Source: a virus. Taken from it: a stretch of DNA of 25,646 bases. The position numbers and the translations under genes were made by a program. Below the pieces are notes generated by a model. The model searched no databases. It was not told the DNA's origin and was given only the letters and a program-made list of their open reading frames with translations. Position 1 is the stretch's first letter. Each line of letters opens with the position of its first letter. The stretch is from IMG/VR virus record IMGVR_UViG_3300031566_003703, positions 1 through 25,646 of that record. One strand, given 5' to 3'. This document shows positions 7,201 to 14,356 of the stretch, one piece after another.

Positions 7201-8178
7201 CTATTGCCGTTCGACTATTTGTAGATTCGCAATGTCCTGAAACATTCCATCTAGCAATAACTGGGCTATTAGCGGAAATTGGTCAAGTCCTTTGTATTTG
7301 GTTCGATTATATGTTCCATGGGAATCTCGATCATACCACCAACCACCGCCCATCATACCAGTGCCCCAACTGCAAGTAATCTCTGTCATAATCGGCTTAT
7401 GATCGCAGTCGTAAATTAAATCAACAGCCGTTCTAGTAAAATTATATTTACTGGAAAATCGCCAGGCGTAATCCATCATTTCTACGGCAGCCTTATCTAA
7501 TATATCATAATGCTTAACGCCATATCTCCTAATTGATTCGCCGTCAACAATACCGTTGTCGCCTGCGGTTCGTTTGCCTATCCAAAAATAACGATTAGCC
7601 AAAACGATAACCCGGTAGTCGCCGTCGTTACCGGACATATATTTTTGTAAAATAACAGAGCTGTTAGGTTTGTCGGAAAATGCCTTTTCAATCGCTTGTA
7701 CCGATTCTATTTGATTATGAACTATTTTAACGCCCATACCGCCAGCCTGGTTACTAGGCTTAACGATAATAGGCAATTTCATCCGGCCAACTACTTTGTG
7801 CGCCTCGCTTTTATTTCGCAAACACAATGTCGGTGGAAAATAACCCGGAAACGATTCGTGCTGTTTGGCCTTATTATTATAAAGTTCACACTCAAATAAA
7901 GTTGGAGTCATAATAACGCGGGGACAAAGGCTGTGAGTTTGTTTGGCTAATAACAAATCTTTTTTTAATTGTTCGGTATGATGATGTAAGTTCAGAAATA
8001 ACGTCGATCCTTCAGCGTCAAGAATCTCTTTGGTATTAGTAACAATTTGAGCAATTGCGCCTAATTTTTTTAATTCCCAAAATATATTTTGCCCCCACCC
8101 TCTTAAATCGTTATTAAGATATATTTTACCTGTCACCGCTGATACCCCCATTACAATTATGGTTGGCATTGAAACCAT
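7201..8178 (-). CDS. ATP-grasp ligase (RimK-like)
   Basis: This 325-residue enzyme should join a carboxylate to an amine or thiol through an acyl-phosphate. The ATP-grasp fold is visible: 'LPIIVKPSNQAGGMGVKIV' (135-153) with the nucleotide-binding Lys140 and Gly-rich loop, 'GDYRVIVLANRYFWIGKR' (186-203) as in RimK, and the metal-binding 'AVDLIYD' Asp253 and 'ITEIT'-like Glu266 ('MTEITCSWG'). The N-terminal 110 residues hold a preATP-grasp-like region with 'FLNLHHHTEQ'. It overlaps the Asn-synthetase-like gene by 53 bases, an unusually long overlap. Later ATGs are possible starts, but none has a clear ribosome-binding site. Lying directly before panD, it is a candidate for ligating beta-alanine, but this is inferred from order only. 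Confidence 0.78.
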   Translation of the reverse strand: MVSMPTIIVMGVSAVTGKIYLNNDLRGWGQNIFWELKKLGAIAQIVTNTKEILDAEGSTLFLNLHHHTEQLKKDLLLAKQTHSLCPRVIMTPTLFECELYNNKAKQHESFPGYFPPTLCLRNKSEAHKVVGRMKLPIIVKPSNQAGGMGVKIVHNQIESVQAIEKAFSDKPNSSVILQKYMSGNDGDYRVIVLANRYFWIGKRTAGDNGIVDGESIRRYGVKHYDILDKAAVEMMDYAWRFSSKYNFTRTAVDLIYDCDHKPIMTEITCSWGTGMMGGGWWYDRDSHGTYNRTKYKGLDQFPLIAQLLLDGMFQDIANLQIVERQ

Positions 8179-9310
8179 TTTTTACATTAACGTCGTAAGG
8201 ATATTTATTACGAGTAAAATACTCATGTAACGGTGCTTTGTACGCAACGTTTTTTAATTTTGGCGTTAGATGTAAAAACTCTTGAACTAAATCAATATCA
8301 AGATAAGGATAACGGGCTTCAACACCGTAAAGACGACCAATAAATTCTGTTTTAGCGATATAAGCATCCATTGTTCCTTTATAAAAATTACCGTAGGGAA
8401 ATACCGATGATAAATCGTCGGGGAATAAGCCGCCCAATTGTGATTGCGAATAATGCTGACGATTGTTCCACCCGTAGTCGCTGATTATCTCGTCGCTGCC
8501 ATGCCCGGACAGCGCAATTGATTTATTGTTACGGCGGCCTTTGTCGCAAACCCACGCATCGCCAGCCGATGCTTTATCGAACTTGTAATTGTACTCGGTT
8601 TGTCCGAGATGGTCACTACTACTCTTTCCCCAGTGATTTATCCGACATTTGTAATCAACGCCACATTTGATTACGTTATCTCGGTACGAATTATATTCGT
8701 CGATAGTAAAATATTTTATCGTGCTGTTATTGAGCAGTTTATGTCTTGCGGTTAAAATATATTCTGCTTCATTTGCCCTTAGCGTATAAGCATCGAACGG
8801 CACATTCTGTTTCTGTAGCTCACAAGCAATCGCCCCGGAATCATAGCCGCTGGACAGGCCGATGAATAATTGGTCGGCGACATCCTTCGTCCGCTTAGCT
8901 ATCGCCGCCTCAAACGCCTCGATCCATTTGTCGTAGGTTTTTACGTTTTGGGTTAAGTCCCAATCGTAAACATTTATTCCTTGTCTTAACCCGCCATTAT
9001 CTAAATCGTACACGTAAGCGTAATTAGGCGGAACCTTTTGGCCACAACCTGGAGGAGGACAATCAACAACGCCAACCAACCCGCCTTTATCTTTGTGCGA
9101 CAATATCCATAGCGGCTTCGATGCAAACGCATCCACCGCCACGATCATTATGTTTTCGCCCTTGTCTTCAAGCACTAACGAAAAGTCGCCGTCGATATAC
9201 TTCACGAACTCAGACCCGGCGGCATTATATGCTTCTAATAGGTTCGTATTATAAACCGAACCCCATAGCTTGATCGTTATATCCCCGCTGCCATTTTTAA
9301 TTTCCTGCAT
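8126..9310 (-). CDS. Asparagine-synthetase-like amidotransferase lacking the glutaminase Cys
   Basis: The 394-residue product keeps the synthetase half of AsnB-type enzymes: ATP pyrophosphatase loop 'SSGYDS' (153-158), 'ALSGHGSDEII' (266-276), 'EARYPYLDIDLVQEFL' and 'YKAPLHEYF'. The N-terminal part retains late strands of the Ntn glutaminase fold ('YIDGDFSLVLED', 'VDAFASKPLWIL'), but the chain begins too late to contain the catalytic Cys2 of AsnB. It should therefore use free ammonia or another amine, or activate a carboxylate for a different ligation, as in beta-lactam synthetases. The ATG overlaps the upstream small gene by 14 bases. The synthetase class is confident; substrate and product are unknown. 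Confidence 0.78.
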   Translation of the reverse strand: MQEIKNGSGDITIKLWGSVYNTNLLEAYNAAGSEFVKYIDGDFSLVLEDKGENIMIVAVDAFASKPLWILSHKDKGGLVGVVDCPPPGCGQKVPPNYAYVYDLDNGGLRQGINVYDWDLTQNVKTYDKWIEAFEAAIAKRTKDVADQLFIGLSSGYDSGAIACELQKQNVPFDAYTLRANEAEYILTARHKLLNNSTIKYFTIDEYNSYRDNVIKCGVDYKCRINHWGKSSSDHLGQTEYNYKFDKASAGDAWVCDKGRRNNKSIALSGHGSDEIISDYGWNNRQHYSQSQLGGLFPDDLSSVFPYGNFYKGTMDAYIAKTEFIGRLYGVEARYPYLDIDLVQEFLHLTPKLKNVAYKAPLHEYFTRNKYPYDVNVKNGFNANHNCNGGISGDR

Positions 9311-9518
9311 TCGATTGTTCTCCTATCCGATATCCAACAAACTTTCTTTTTTTATCATCCTGGAGGGCCTCGATCAATAAAAGTATTTCCTTTTGTTCCC
9401 ATGTTTTACCATTGCCCAGTTTGCTAAGTAAAGATTCTGAATATGTTCCTATTATGTTACACCCTGGCAATCCGGTCATTTCTTCAAGATCGATAATTAG
9501 GCCTACCGTCCGATACAT
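9297..9518 (-). CDS. Hypothetical protein, possibly 5'-truncated by frameshift
   Basis: This 73-residue frame begins 'MYRTVGLIIDLEEMTG' and continues with a charged helical part ('WEQKEILLLIEALQDDKKR'). I recognise no family. The ATG at 9518 has no ribosome-binding site, whereas a short frame starting 43 bases upstream has a perfect ATGA junction with the preceding gene. The two frames together would give a natural-looking protein of about 85 residues. The product is therefore either an independent protein with weak initiation or the 3' part of a frameshifted gene. It overlaps the Asn-synthetase-like gene by 14 bases. Confidence 0.5.
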   Translation of the reverse strand: MYRTVGLIIDLEEMTGLPGCNIIGTYSESLLSKLGNGKTWEQKEILLLIEALQDDKKRKFVGYRIGEQSNAGN

Positions 9519-9561
9519 CGTATATTCGATTAATTTCGGTTCGTAATTCTTCTGCTGTCAT
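9484..9561 (-). CDS. 25-residue ORF, possible 5' part of the following gene
   Basis: The frame starts 'MTAEELRTEINRIYDVSDG' and ends 'RPNYRS' before TGA. Its ATG overlaps the stop of the GT8-like gene as ATGA, and a GGAAAGGTGG site lies upstream. Composition is protein-like. It overlaps the 73-residue frame by 35 bases in another phase. A single-base indel, or a real ribosomal frameshift near 9490-9510, would join them. Confidence 0.4.
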   Translation of the reverse strand: MTAEELRTEINRIYDVSDGRPNYRS

Positions 9562-10391
9562 CTCTCATTCCACCTTTCCAAATGGTCTATCCATAAATCG
9601 TACATCTTGCCGCCGTCGGTTTGCATAATCTTCAAATCGAATTGTCGCTCGCGTAATACTTTACGCCACGGACCTTTATAATGAATCACACAAACATCGT
9701 CAAAGTTTTGCGTTCGCCTAGTCTCATTCAAATACTTACACGGCACGCCACGCAAAAAACAGCCGTTGCGGACAAAACCGGTTTTATAGTCTTCTTTTTT
9801 TCTAGTCTTGATAATGCGACCGAACGCGGCCTGTTGCAAACCGCCCCAAAGATTAAGCGGATCGCCGTCATTTCGGATAACCCAGTTGGTTTCATTTTGC
9901 CATAGACTGTAAAATTTACGAACACGGTCGCTATTATTGATAATCTGGATACCGGCGTTAATCGGCCATTGTATCTGTTCGTCCGGCTCAGTCTTATAAG
10001 TAAATATTATATCTTCTTGAACCGGGTGAATATAATAATCTAATCGTTTTCGGACCAGCATATCACAGTCAAGCACAACCATCAGGCCGTCTATCGCGTC
10101 ATCTACTCCGACGGTTAAAAAATATCGTTCAAGGGCTATATGTTGCTGTTGACCTTTTACGTCGTCTTCGATATTCATATTACAACCATGTTTTTCTAAA
10201 TTGTAATAATACATCTTAGTTTGTGGCGATTTGCGTTTGATTTCCTTAACAATGTCAACCGATAAATTATCATAATAAATTATCGGCTGGGCGTCGCTGC
10301 CATAAACCTCGTCTATACTGTTCAATAGCACAAACAGATAATCGGCAAAATCATCGCTATATACACAAGTTAAAAATCGTAGTGGTTTCAT
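9558..10391 (-). CDS. GT-A glycosyltransferase, GT8-like
   Basis: This 277-residue enzyme begins 'MKPLRFLTCVYSDDFADYL', the nucleotide-binding strand of GT-A folds, and carries the metal-binding DxD in 'VVLDCDMLV' (DCD at 108-110). 'PINAGIQIINN' near 155 and 'CVIHYKGPWRK' near 243 match the acceptor-side NAG and terminal H-x-K-G motifs of GT8-type glycosyltransferases. The length is normal for a single domain without a membrane anchor. It should use a UDP-sugar with Mn; donor and acceptor are unknown. It is followed by an ATGA-coupled ORF and lies between another GT and the amide-forming genes. Confidence 0.78.
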   Translation of the reverse strand: MKPLRFLTCVYSDDFADYLFVLLNSIDEVYGSDAQPIIYYDNLSVDIVKEIKRKSPQTKMYYYNLEKHGCNMNIEDDVKGQQQHIALERYFLTVGVDDAIDGLMVVLDCDMLVRKRLDYYIHPVQEDIIFTYKTEPDEQIQWPINAGIQIINNSDRVRKFYSLWQNETNWVIRNDGDPLNLWGGLQQAAFGRIIKTRKKEDYKTGFVRNGCFLRGVPCKYLNETRRTQNFDDVCVIHYKGPWRKVLRERQFDLKIMQTDGGKMYDLWIDHLERWNER

Positions 10392-10432
10392 TTTGCCTTT
10401 TTCTTCTTACTCCCGGCAAGCCGTCGGATCGT
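10388..10432 (-). repeat. Diverged copy of the GT-B gene's 3' end
   Basis: This 45-base segment ends in a TGA that overlaps the ATG of the GT8-like gene. It can be aligned without gaps to the last 45 bases of the GT-B gene (10752-10708), with 32 of 45 bases identical by my count. Translated, the tails are TIRRLAGSKKKKAK here and TARQFTGGRKKKVK there. No start codon precedes it: its frame opens just after the stop of the CCGHG-protein gene. It looks like the stranded tail of a duplicated or interrupted gene. Confidence 0.45.
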
Positions 10433-10450
10433 TTTTTTAATAGTTAATGT

Positions 10451-10711
10451 TCATCCGTCTTCAAGAACAATGTAATCGCTTTCTGTCCCATGACCACAAC
10501 AGCTAGACGTGGTAATTATTCCATTATCATTTAATGCTTGAACAATATTTGATATACAATTATCTATGTGTCCGGTTTTTGTTTTTTGTGGTAATTTTCC
10601 GCATCGTTTACAAACACGTTCATCTTGTACTATCTCATTATTATCTATATACCGCCATTGTTTGCCGTCATAAATAGCTGGCCATCCGCGAAAATTACTA
10701 TATAGACTCAC
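10451..10711 (-). CDS. Small Cys/His metal-binding phage protein (CCGHG type)
   Basis: The product is 86 residues. It has 'GKQWRYIDNNEIV' near 16-28, then 'CKRCGKLPQKTKTGHIDNC' and 'SCCGHGTESDYIVLEDG', a layout I recall from many phage-encoded small proteins of unknown role (C-x-x-C-G, G-H-x-x-C, CCGHG). Conserved Cys and His residues probably bind zinc. The start is GTG at 10711, overlapping the GT-B stop (GTGA). No enzymatic function should be assumed. Confidence 0.65.
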   Translation of the reverse strand: MSLYSNFRGWPAIYDGKQWRYIDNNEIVQDERVCKRCGKLPQKTKTGHIDNCISNIVQALNDNGIITTSSCCGHGTESDYIVLEDG

Positions 10712-11883
10712 TTTACCTTCTTCTTCCTGCCCCCGGTAAACTGTCTAGCCGTATTGCATTGTTTCTTTTTCTTGTCCGCCTTCGTTTGCCGTCGTCGCTC
10801 CGCCCGACTGTTTTCCTGTCGCTCGGCGTATTCGCGTGATTCTGGCTTGTGGTTAGCAAGAGTATTTTCTAATACTTTTTTCATGGCGATACCGGTCTGT
10901 TCGAGGTTGAATAATCGTTGAGCCTTATGTCTTATAGTGTAACTATCCTGGCAGTTCTTACCTTCCTGTATCGCTTGCCAACATTGGGCTATTTGGTCGG
11001 CATAAGCCTCAATGTTTCTTGGGTCCACACCGAAATGAGTATAGGCACAACCGCCCCCCGCTACTATCGGAGTGCCACAAGCCATAGCCTCGCGGATAAC
11101 GCGGGTAGCGATTACATGAGGTGTTACTACAATATCAGCCGCCCGATACGTCTCGGCCATTTTTGTAATCGGACCCTTGCGGTCGCCGATACCGCCTCTA
11201 TCGTACAGCCATTTAATCATATTTGTAATTGCATCGTGTTTGCGGATACCGTAAATATGAACCTTAGCGGTCGGACAATATTTCTCTCTAAACAATAACG
11301 CGGCATGTATAACGTTATAAGGCGTGGTGTCTTCACGCCATTGATCGACAACTACGATGTTGGGCGACCCGGAATTTTCGCCAAAGTCTCGTTTCGGACC
11401 TTCCGGGCAGAACGCTTCCAGGTCGCACATCGCAGGTACGTAATTTAACTTCGAATTGTCAATGAGCTGCGACCAGTGGAATATATGTTCGTCCCAAAAC
11501 GAGACGAACGCATCCCACGCATCACGTTCGGTATATACGGTGCGATATACATCGTTTCTAGTATAGACGCCTAATAAAAACGAGTTTTCCGGGCGGCCAT
11601 GTAAGCACATGACCTTCGGCTGTTTACCGGAGTACATATACTTTTGTGGCACTAGAACATGCCGAACCAATATATCAGCTTCGTCCGCCCATTCCATTTT
11701 TTCGGTAGTCAGCCAGTCGTCTTTATGAATTCGTGCGCGGGTGAATTCGATTCCCGGTGAACTATCAACCGAAATCAGCCGGGCGTCTATCCCCTGCATT
11801 CGCTCGGCTTTTATCAAATCCTTTACCGTGCCGTATTGCCCGGATAAATTAGGGGCAAACCGGCTGAAGTGTGCTACTTTCAT
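10708..11883 (-). CDS. GT-B glycosyltransferase, GT4-like
   Basis: The product is about 391 residues. It starts 'MKVAHFSRFAPNLSG', with a Gly-rich donor loop, and carries the retaining GT4 C-terminal signature 'REAMACGTPIVAGGG' near residue 270, after 'AETYRAADIVVTPH'. This is the nucleotide-sugar-binding half of a GT-B fold. The last 45 residues are a highly basic Arg/Lys tail that could bind RNA or acidic surfaces and is atypical of the family. I chose the ATG at 11883 over one 15 bases upstream because GGAAAGAGAG sits correctly for it. The tail's DNA has a diverged copy 276 bases downstream. Donor and acceptor are unknown; cassette membership is clear from spacing. Confidence 0.78.
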   Translation of the reverse strand: MKVAHFSRFAPNLSGQYGTVKDLIKAERMQGIDARLISVDSSPGIEFTRARIHKDDWLTTEKMEWADEADILVRHVLVPQKYMYSGKQPKVMCLHGRPENSFLLGVYTRNDVYRTVYTERDAWDAFVSFWDEHIFHWSQLIDNSKLNYVPAMCDLEAFCPEGPKRDFGENSGSPNIVVVDQWREDTTPYNVIHAALLFREKYCPTAKVHIYGIRKHDAITNMIKWLYDRGGIGDRKGPITKMAETYRAADIVVTPHVIATRVIREAMACGTPIVAGGGCAYTHFGVDPRNIEAYADQIAQCWQAIQEGKNCQDSYTIRHKAQRLFNLEQTGIAMKKVLENTLANHKPESREYAERQENSRAERRRQTKADKKKKQCNTARQFTGGRKKKVK

Positions 11884-11897
11884 AATCTCTCTTTCCA

Positions 11898-12017
11898 TTA
11901 GGCTGACCGTTTCGCCGCTTCTTTTCCGCTAAAATGTTTTTCACAAAGATGGATTACTAAAAAATAATAACATGCACTTAAAAATCCAAACATGTATGCG
12001 ATAATTACAGTTGCCAT
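11898..12017 (-). CDS. 39-residue membrane protein
   Basis: The frame starts 'MATVIIAYMFGFLSACYYF' and ends in a polar 'GKEAAKRSA' tail, giving one transmembrane helix of about 20 residues with the basic end at the C terminus. The ATG at 12017 has a GGAAAGAGAG site. The same frame stays open upstream to 12134, but that part crosses a hairpin and the end of the tRNA and has no good start. It is the first gene after the tRNA. A holin or anchor role is possible but not shown. Confidence 0.5.
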   Translation of the reverse strand: MATVIIAYMFGFLSACYYFLVIHLCEKHFSGKEAAKRSA

Positions 12018-12053
12018 GATCTCTCTTTCCTGATAACGATGATTTTCTTGAAT

Positions 12054-12098
12054 AAAAAAAGGCCGACGCCGCCATGAACGGAGTCTAATACTCCGCCT
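12054..12098 (-). terminator. Possible terminator downstream of tRNA
   Basis: A perfect 6-bp hairpin (CGGAGT/ACTCCG, 5-base loop, 12079-12095) is followed by a GC-rich stretch and a run of seven T on the minus strand at 12060-12054. The T-run lies 18 bases beyond the stem, so it is not a textbook intrinsic terminator; it may be an RNA-processing or attenuation structure. Confidence 0.35.
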
Positions 12099-12122
12099 AC
12101 GCATGACAGGTGAGTTAAAAAA

Positions 12123-12196
12123 TAGCAGCGACAAAACTCGAACCTGTGACCTCGTGGTTATGGGCCACGCGAGCTAGCCAACTGCTCTACGCTGCG
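12123..12196 (-). tRNA. tRNA with CAT anticodon, initiator-like
   Basis: The 74-base gene folds as a complete cloverleaf: a 6-bp acceptor GCAGCG/CGCTGC with an unpaired C1-U72, D stem GAGC/GCTC, anticodon stem CGTGG/CCACG with loop CCCATAA, variable loop AGGTC, and T arm ACAGG-TTCGAGT-TTTGT. The anticodon is CAT. The C1-72 mismatch and A11-U24 pair are hallmarks of bacterial initiator tRNA. Of the three G-C pairs usual in the anticodon stem (29-31/39-41), two are present. Position 33 is C rather than U, which is unusual. CCA is not encoded. It could also be read as an elongator Met or lysidine-type Ile tRNA, but the D arm argues for initiator. Confidence 0.85.
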
Positions 12197-12202
12197 ATAT
12201 AA

Positions 12203-12238
12203 ATCGGCAGGCCCGACCCCTCGACGGGCCGTACCGAT
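12203..12238 (-). other. Strong hairpin before the tRNA
   Basis: ATCGG (12203-12207) pairs with CCGAT (12234-12238), and GGCCCG (12210-12215) with CGGGCC (12225-12230), with a small internal loop and a 9-base apical loop. It sits 6 bases upstream of the tRNA 5' end, in the gap after the capsid accessory gene. No T-run follows, so it is more likely a processing or stability element than a terminator. Confidence 0.45.
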
Positions 12239-12299
12239 ATATTGTCCTAATGGTACTAGGGTTTTTTACAACAAAGTTGTTGCCAACAGAATCGTTGGA

Positions 12300-12896
12300 C
12301 TAATCAAGAATCGCAGTAGGAGGGACTTCCTTCTGATAACGATTGTCTTTAACGAAGATGAACGTCAAGCTACACATCACCGAAGCTGCCGGATCGCTAA
12401 CCGTGATGTAAAAACAATCACGACTAACTCCGTCGTCGGCGGCGTTGTAAACATCCGCAGCGTCAACCTCGATAGTCGTCATCCCGCCACAAATACTATC
12501 CGCGTCAGAATCGTTAGGATTCCAAGCGTCGGATGCGGCCATATCGGATAACTGTAAATCGGAAGTGTTGGTTGTCATCGTTTGGGCGGTATCCCAGGTG
12601 TCCCCGGCTAAATCAGAAATCGTAGCCATTGCCACTTGAGCCTTACGCCACTTAAACGAATCCATCGCAACGGCATTAGCACCGGCAACCGTAGAACATG
12701 CGTAAAGATTAATTGTGGCGTCGGCTATTGCCGATGTAACGCCAAAGTTAAATGAACACAGTACGTGGTCGTAATTCTTGAGGCTAATCGCCCGACTCTG
12801 CGTAGTGCTGTTAGCCAATGAACCCGAACTGTTACCAGCCGCCAGATCAAAAGGCGGCCATCCTTGAACAATATGAATAGGTCCTAATTGTCTCAT
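12300..12896 (-). CDS. Probable capsid accessory or decoration protein
   Basis: This 198-residue protein directly follows the major capsid gene, with a GAAAGGCGG site before the ATG. It is Ala/Ser/Thr/Asp-rich, of beta character and without membrane segments: 'MRQLGPIHIVQGWPPFDLA' at the start, a repetitive middle with 'ISDLAGDTWDTAQTMTTN', and a final 'FYITVSDPAASVMCSLTFIF' strand. The position after the HK97-type major capsid gene is the usual site of a decoration or head-stabilising protein. The product itself has no motif that I can name, so the role rests on context. Confidence 0.6.
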   Translation of the reverse strand: MRQLGPIHIVQGWPPFDLAAGNSSGSLANSTTQSRAISLKNYDHVLCSFNFGVTSAIADATINLYACSTVAGANAVAMDSFKWRKAQVAMATISDLAGDTWDTAQTMTTNTSDLQLSDMAASDAWNPNDSDADSICGGMTTIEVDAADVYNAADDGVSRDCFYITVSDPAASVMCSLTFIFVKDNRYQKEVPPTAILD

Positions 12897-12913
12897 AGTA
12901 TATTACCGCCTTT

Positions 12914-14347
12914 CTATTGGGTGGACAGAATAATAAACGGACTAAGTTCGTTAGTATTATCTGTACCACCGGTCGGATGTTTCGGGGTTAAAGGTTCGCT
13001 CCAGTGGGGTTGCCCGTCATAACGCAATACGGCCCTGAAGGCTACTTCGTCGTAATCAAATTTAAGATGGATCGACTTGTCCATCGCCGGACTATTTCGC
13101 CCGGCCTTGCCGCCGATAAGATACTGACTGAAATCAGCTAGTATAATATCACCGGCAACTCTCGGAGCTTGGCAATGCTCAGTAATAATTACCGGGCGGC
13201 CAAAAATCGTGCCGTAAGGGGATACCGCGGCATTAGCGGGATCGCCGCCAACGTAAACCGGGGTATGGCTCGTAGTGATATCCGAACAATCGGAATCTTT
13301 ACAACTCACACAAGCGGTCATTAAGTCTGGCAGAGTCGAAGGTGCGACCAGCCAGACGGCTTGCTGATGGCCTCCGGCATACATCGAACTCCACATATTT
13401 ACTAAATCAAGATAGCTAATGCCGCAACCAGAACGGGTACGGGTAATCAGACATCCAGAATTCATTATACCGAGCGGCATATTGGCTCCGGTGCCATTGA
13501 TGAAATCATTGTCCTCTTGAAAAGCGATAGCTTGACCAAATAAATCATTGATCATGGGTTCGATAGAAATGGGAGAATCTTCCAAAAGTTCATCCGAAAC
13601 GTAAGTCAGCAATACTGTTTTATGCAGCGTCAACTGAATGCGTTCAAATTTAGGCTTGGAAGGATTCTTGGGCCCGGCTTCGGCGGGACGCTTGATTTGT
13701 AACGCACCAAACAATCCATCGCCTGCCGGACGGTGATCGTAATCGACTAATCCGGGCATTTGAATAGAGTTGGTATTCATCGGAATAAATCTGGCTAGTG
13801 GTCGAACGACAGATTTTTCTAATGATCGTTGCAATAGTGAGGCTGAGAATTCGGTCGGAACCAAATACCCACCCTGTTCAGGATCGACTTCCGCCATATG
13901 GCCGGTAGTTTTTTCCTGCCAAGAATCTTTTGACTTATCGGCAGTCATTTTTTGCCAGATACGCATTTTCTTATGAATTGCGGTATTACCGCCAGGGTTT
14001 TGCCCTACATCATATACGCTCTTGGCAAATTCTGCCATGCAGGAAAATCCACCTTTGGGATCGTCCTCGGCGAGGTCTTGGACCTCAAATTTCGGACCTT
14101 TTGGAATAAAGTCCTTCATCGCTATGACAACTGCTTTGGTGACGAATTCTATATCATCTTTACGTTTTTGATTCTCGTCTTCTGGTTCCTCGACAACTTC
14201 GGGAATCACAATTTCAAGAACGCCCTCGTCGATATAAGGTTGAATCTCCTTTTGGGAATGATTCAATTGAAACACCTTATTTTTCGGATATAGCTTATCG
14301 CCATTTTGCCAGCCATCATCGCTTAAAACACGAATAGTTAAACTCAT
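12914..14347 (-). CDS. Major capsid protein, HK97 fold
   Basis: The 477-residue product has a charged N-terminal scaffold-like (delta) region of about 140 residues ('VVEEPEDENQKRKDDIEF'), then the HK97 capsid core: 'EQGGYLVPTEFSASLLQ' near 152 (the N-arm), 'LLTYVSDELLEDSPI' near 250, 'AIAFQEDNDFINGTGANMP' near 280, and 'IFGRPVIITEHCQAP' and 'DFSQYLIGG' near 385-405, all typical in order and spacing. The N-terminal region should be removed by the neighbouring protease during head maturation. The ATG has an AGGAGCATAAC site. Several Cys between residues 300 and 370 are more than usual for this fold and could form disulfides that stabilise the shell. Confidence 0.88.
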   Translation of the reverse strand: MSLTIRVLSDDGWQNGDKLYPKNKVFQLNHSQKEIQPYIDEGVLEIVIPEVVEEPEDENQKRKDDIEFVTKAVVIAMKDFIPKGPKFEVQDLAEDDPKGGFSCMAEFAKSVYDVGQNPGGNTAIHKKMRIWQKMTADKSKDSWQEKTTGHMAEVDPEQGGYLVPTEFSASLLQRSLEKSVVRPLARFIPMNTNSIQMPGLVDYDHRPAGDGLFGALQIKRPAEAGPKNPSKPKFERIQLTLHKTVLLTYVSDELLEDSPISIEPMINDLFGQAIAFQEDNDFINGTGANMPLGIMNSGCLITRTRSGCGISYLDLVNMWSSMYAGGHQQAVWLVAPSTLPDLMTACVSCKDSDCSDITTSHTPVYVGGDPANAAVSPYGTIFGRPVIITEHCQAPRVAGDIILADFSQYLIGGKAGRNSPAMDKSIHLKFDYDEVAFRAVLRYDGQPHWSEPLTPKHPTGGTDNTNELSPFIILSTQ

Positions 14348-14356
14348 GTTATGCTC

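Noticed and set aside
11898-12134. The longer version of the 39-residue membrane protein
   Set aside because: The upstream extension overlaps the tRNA end and a hairpin, is Arg-rich, and has no ribosome-binding site, while the ATG at 12017 has one.
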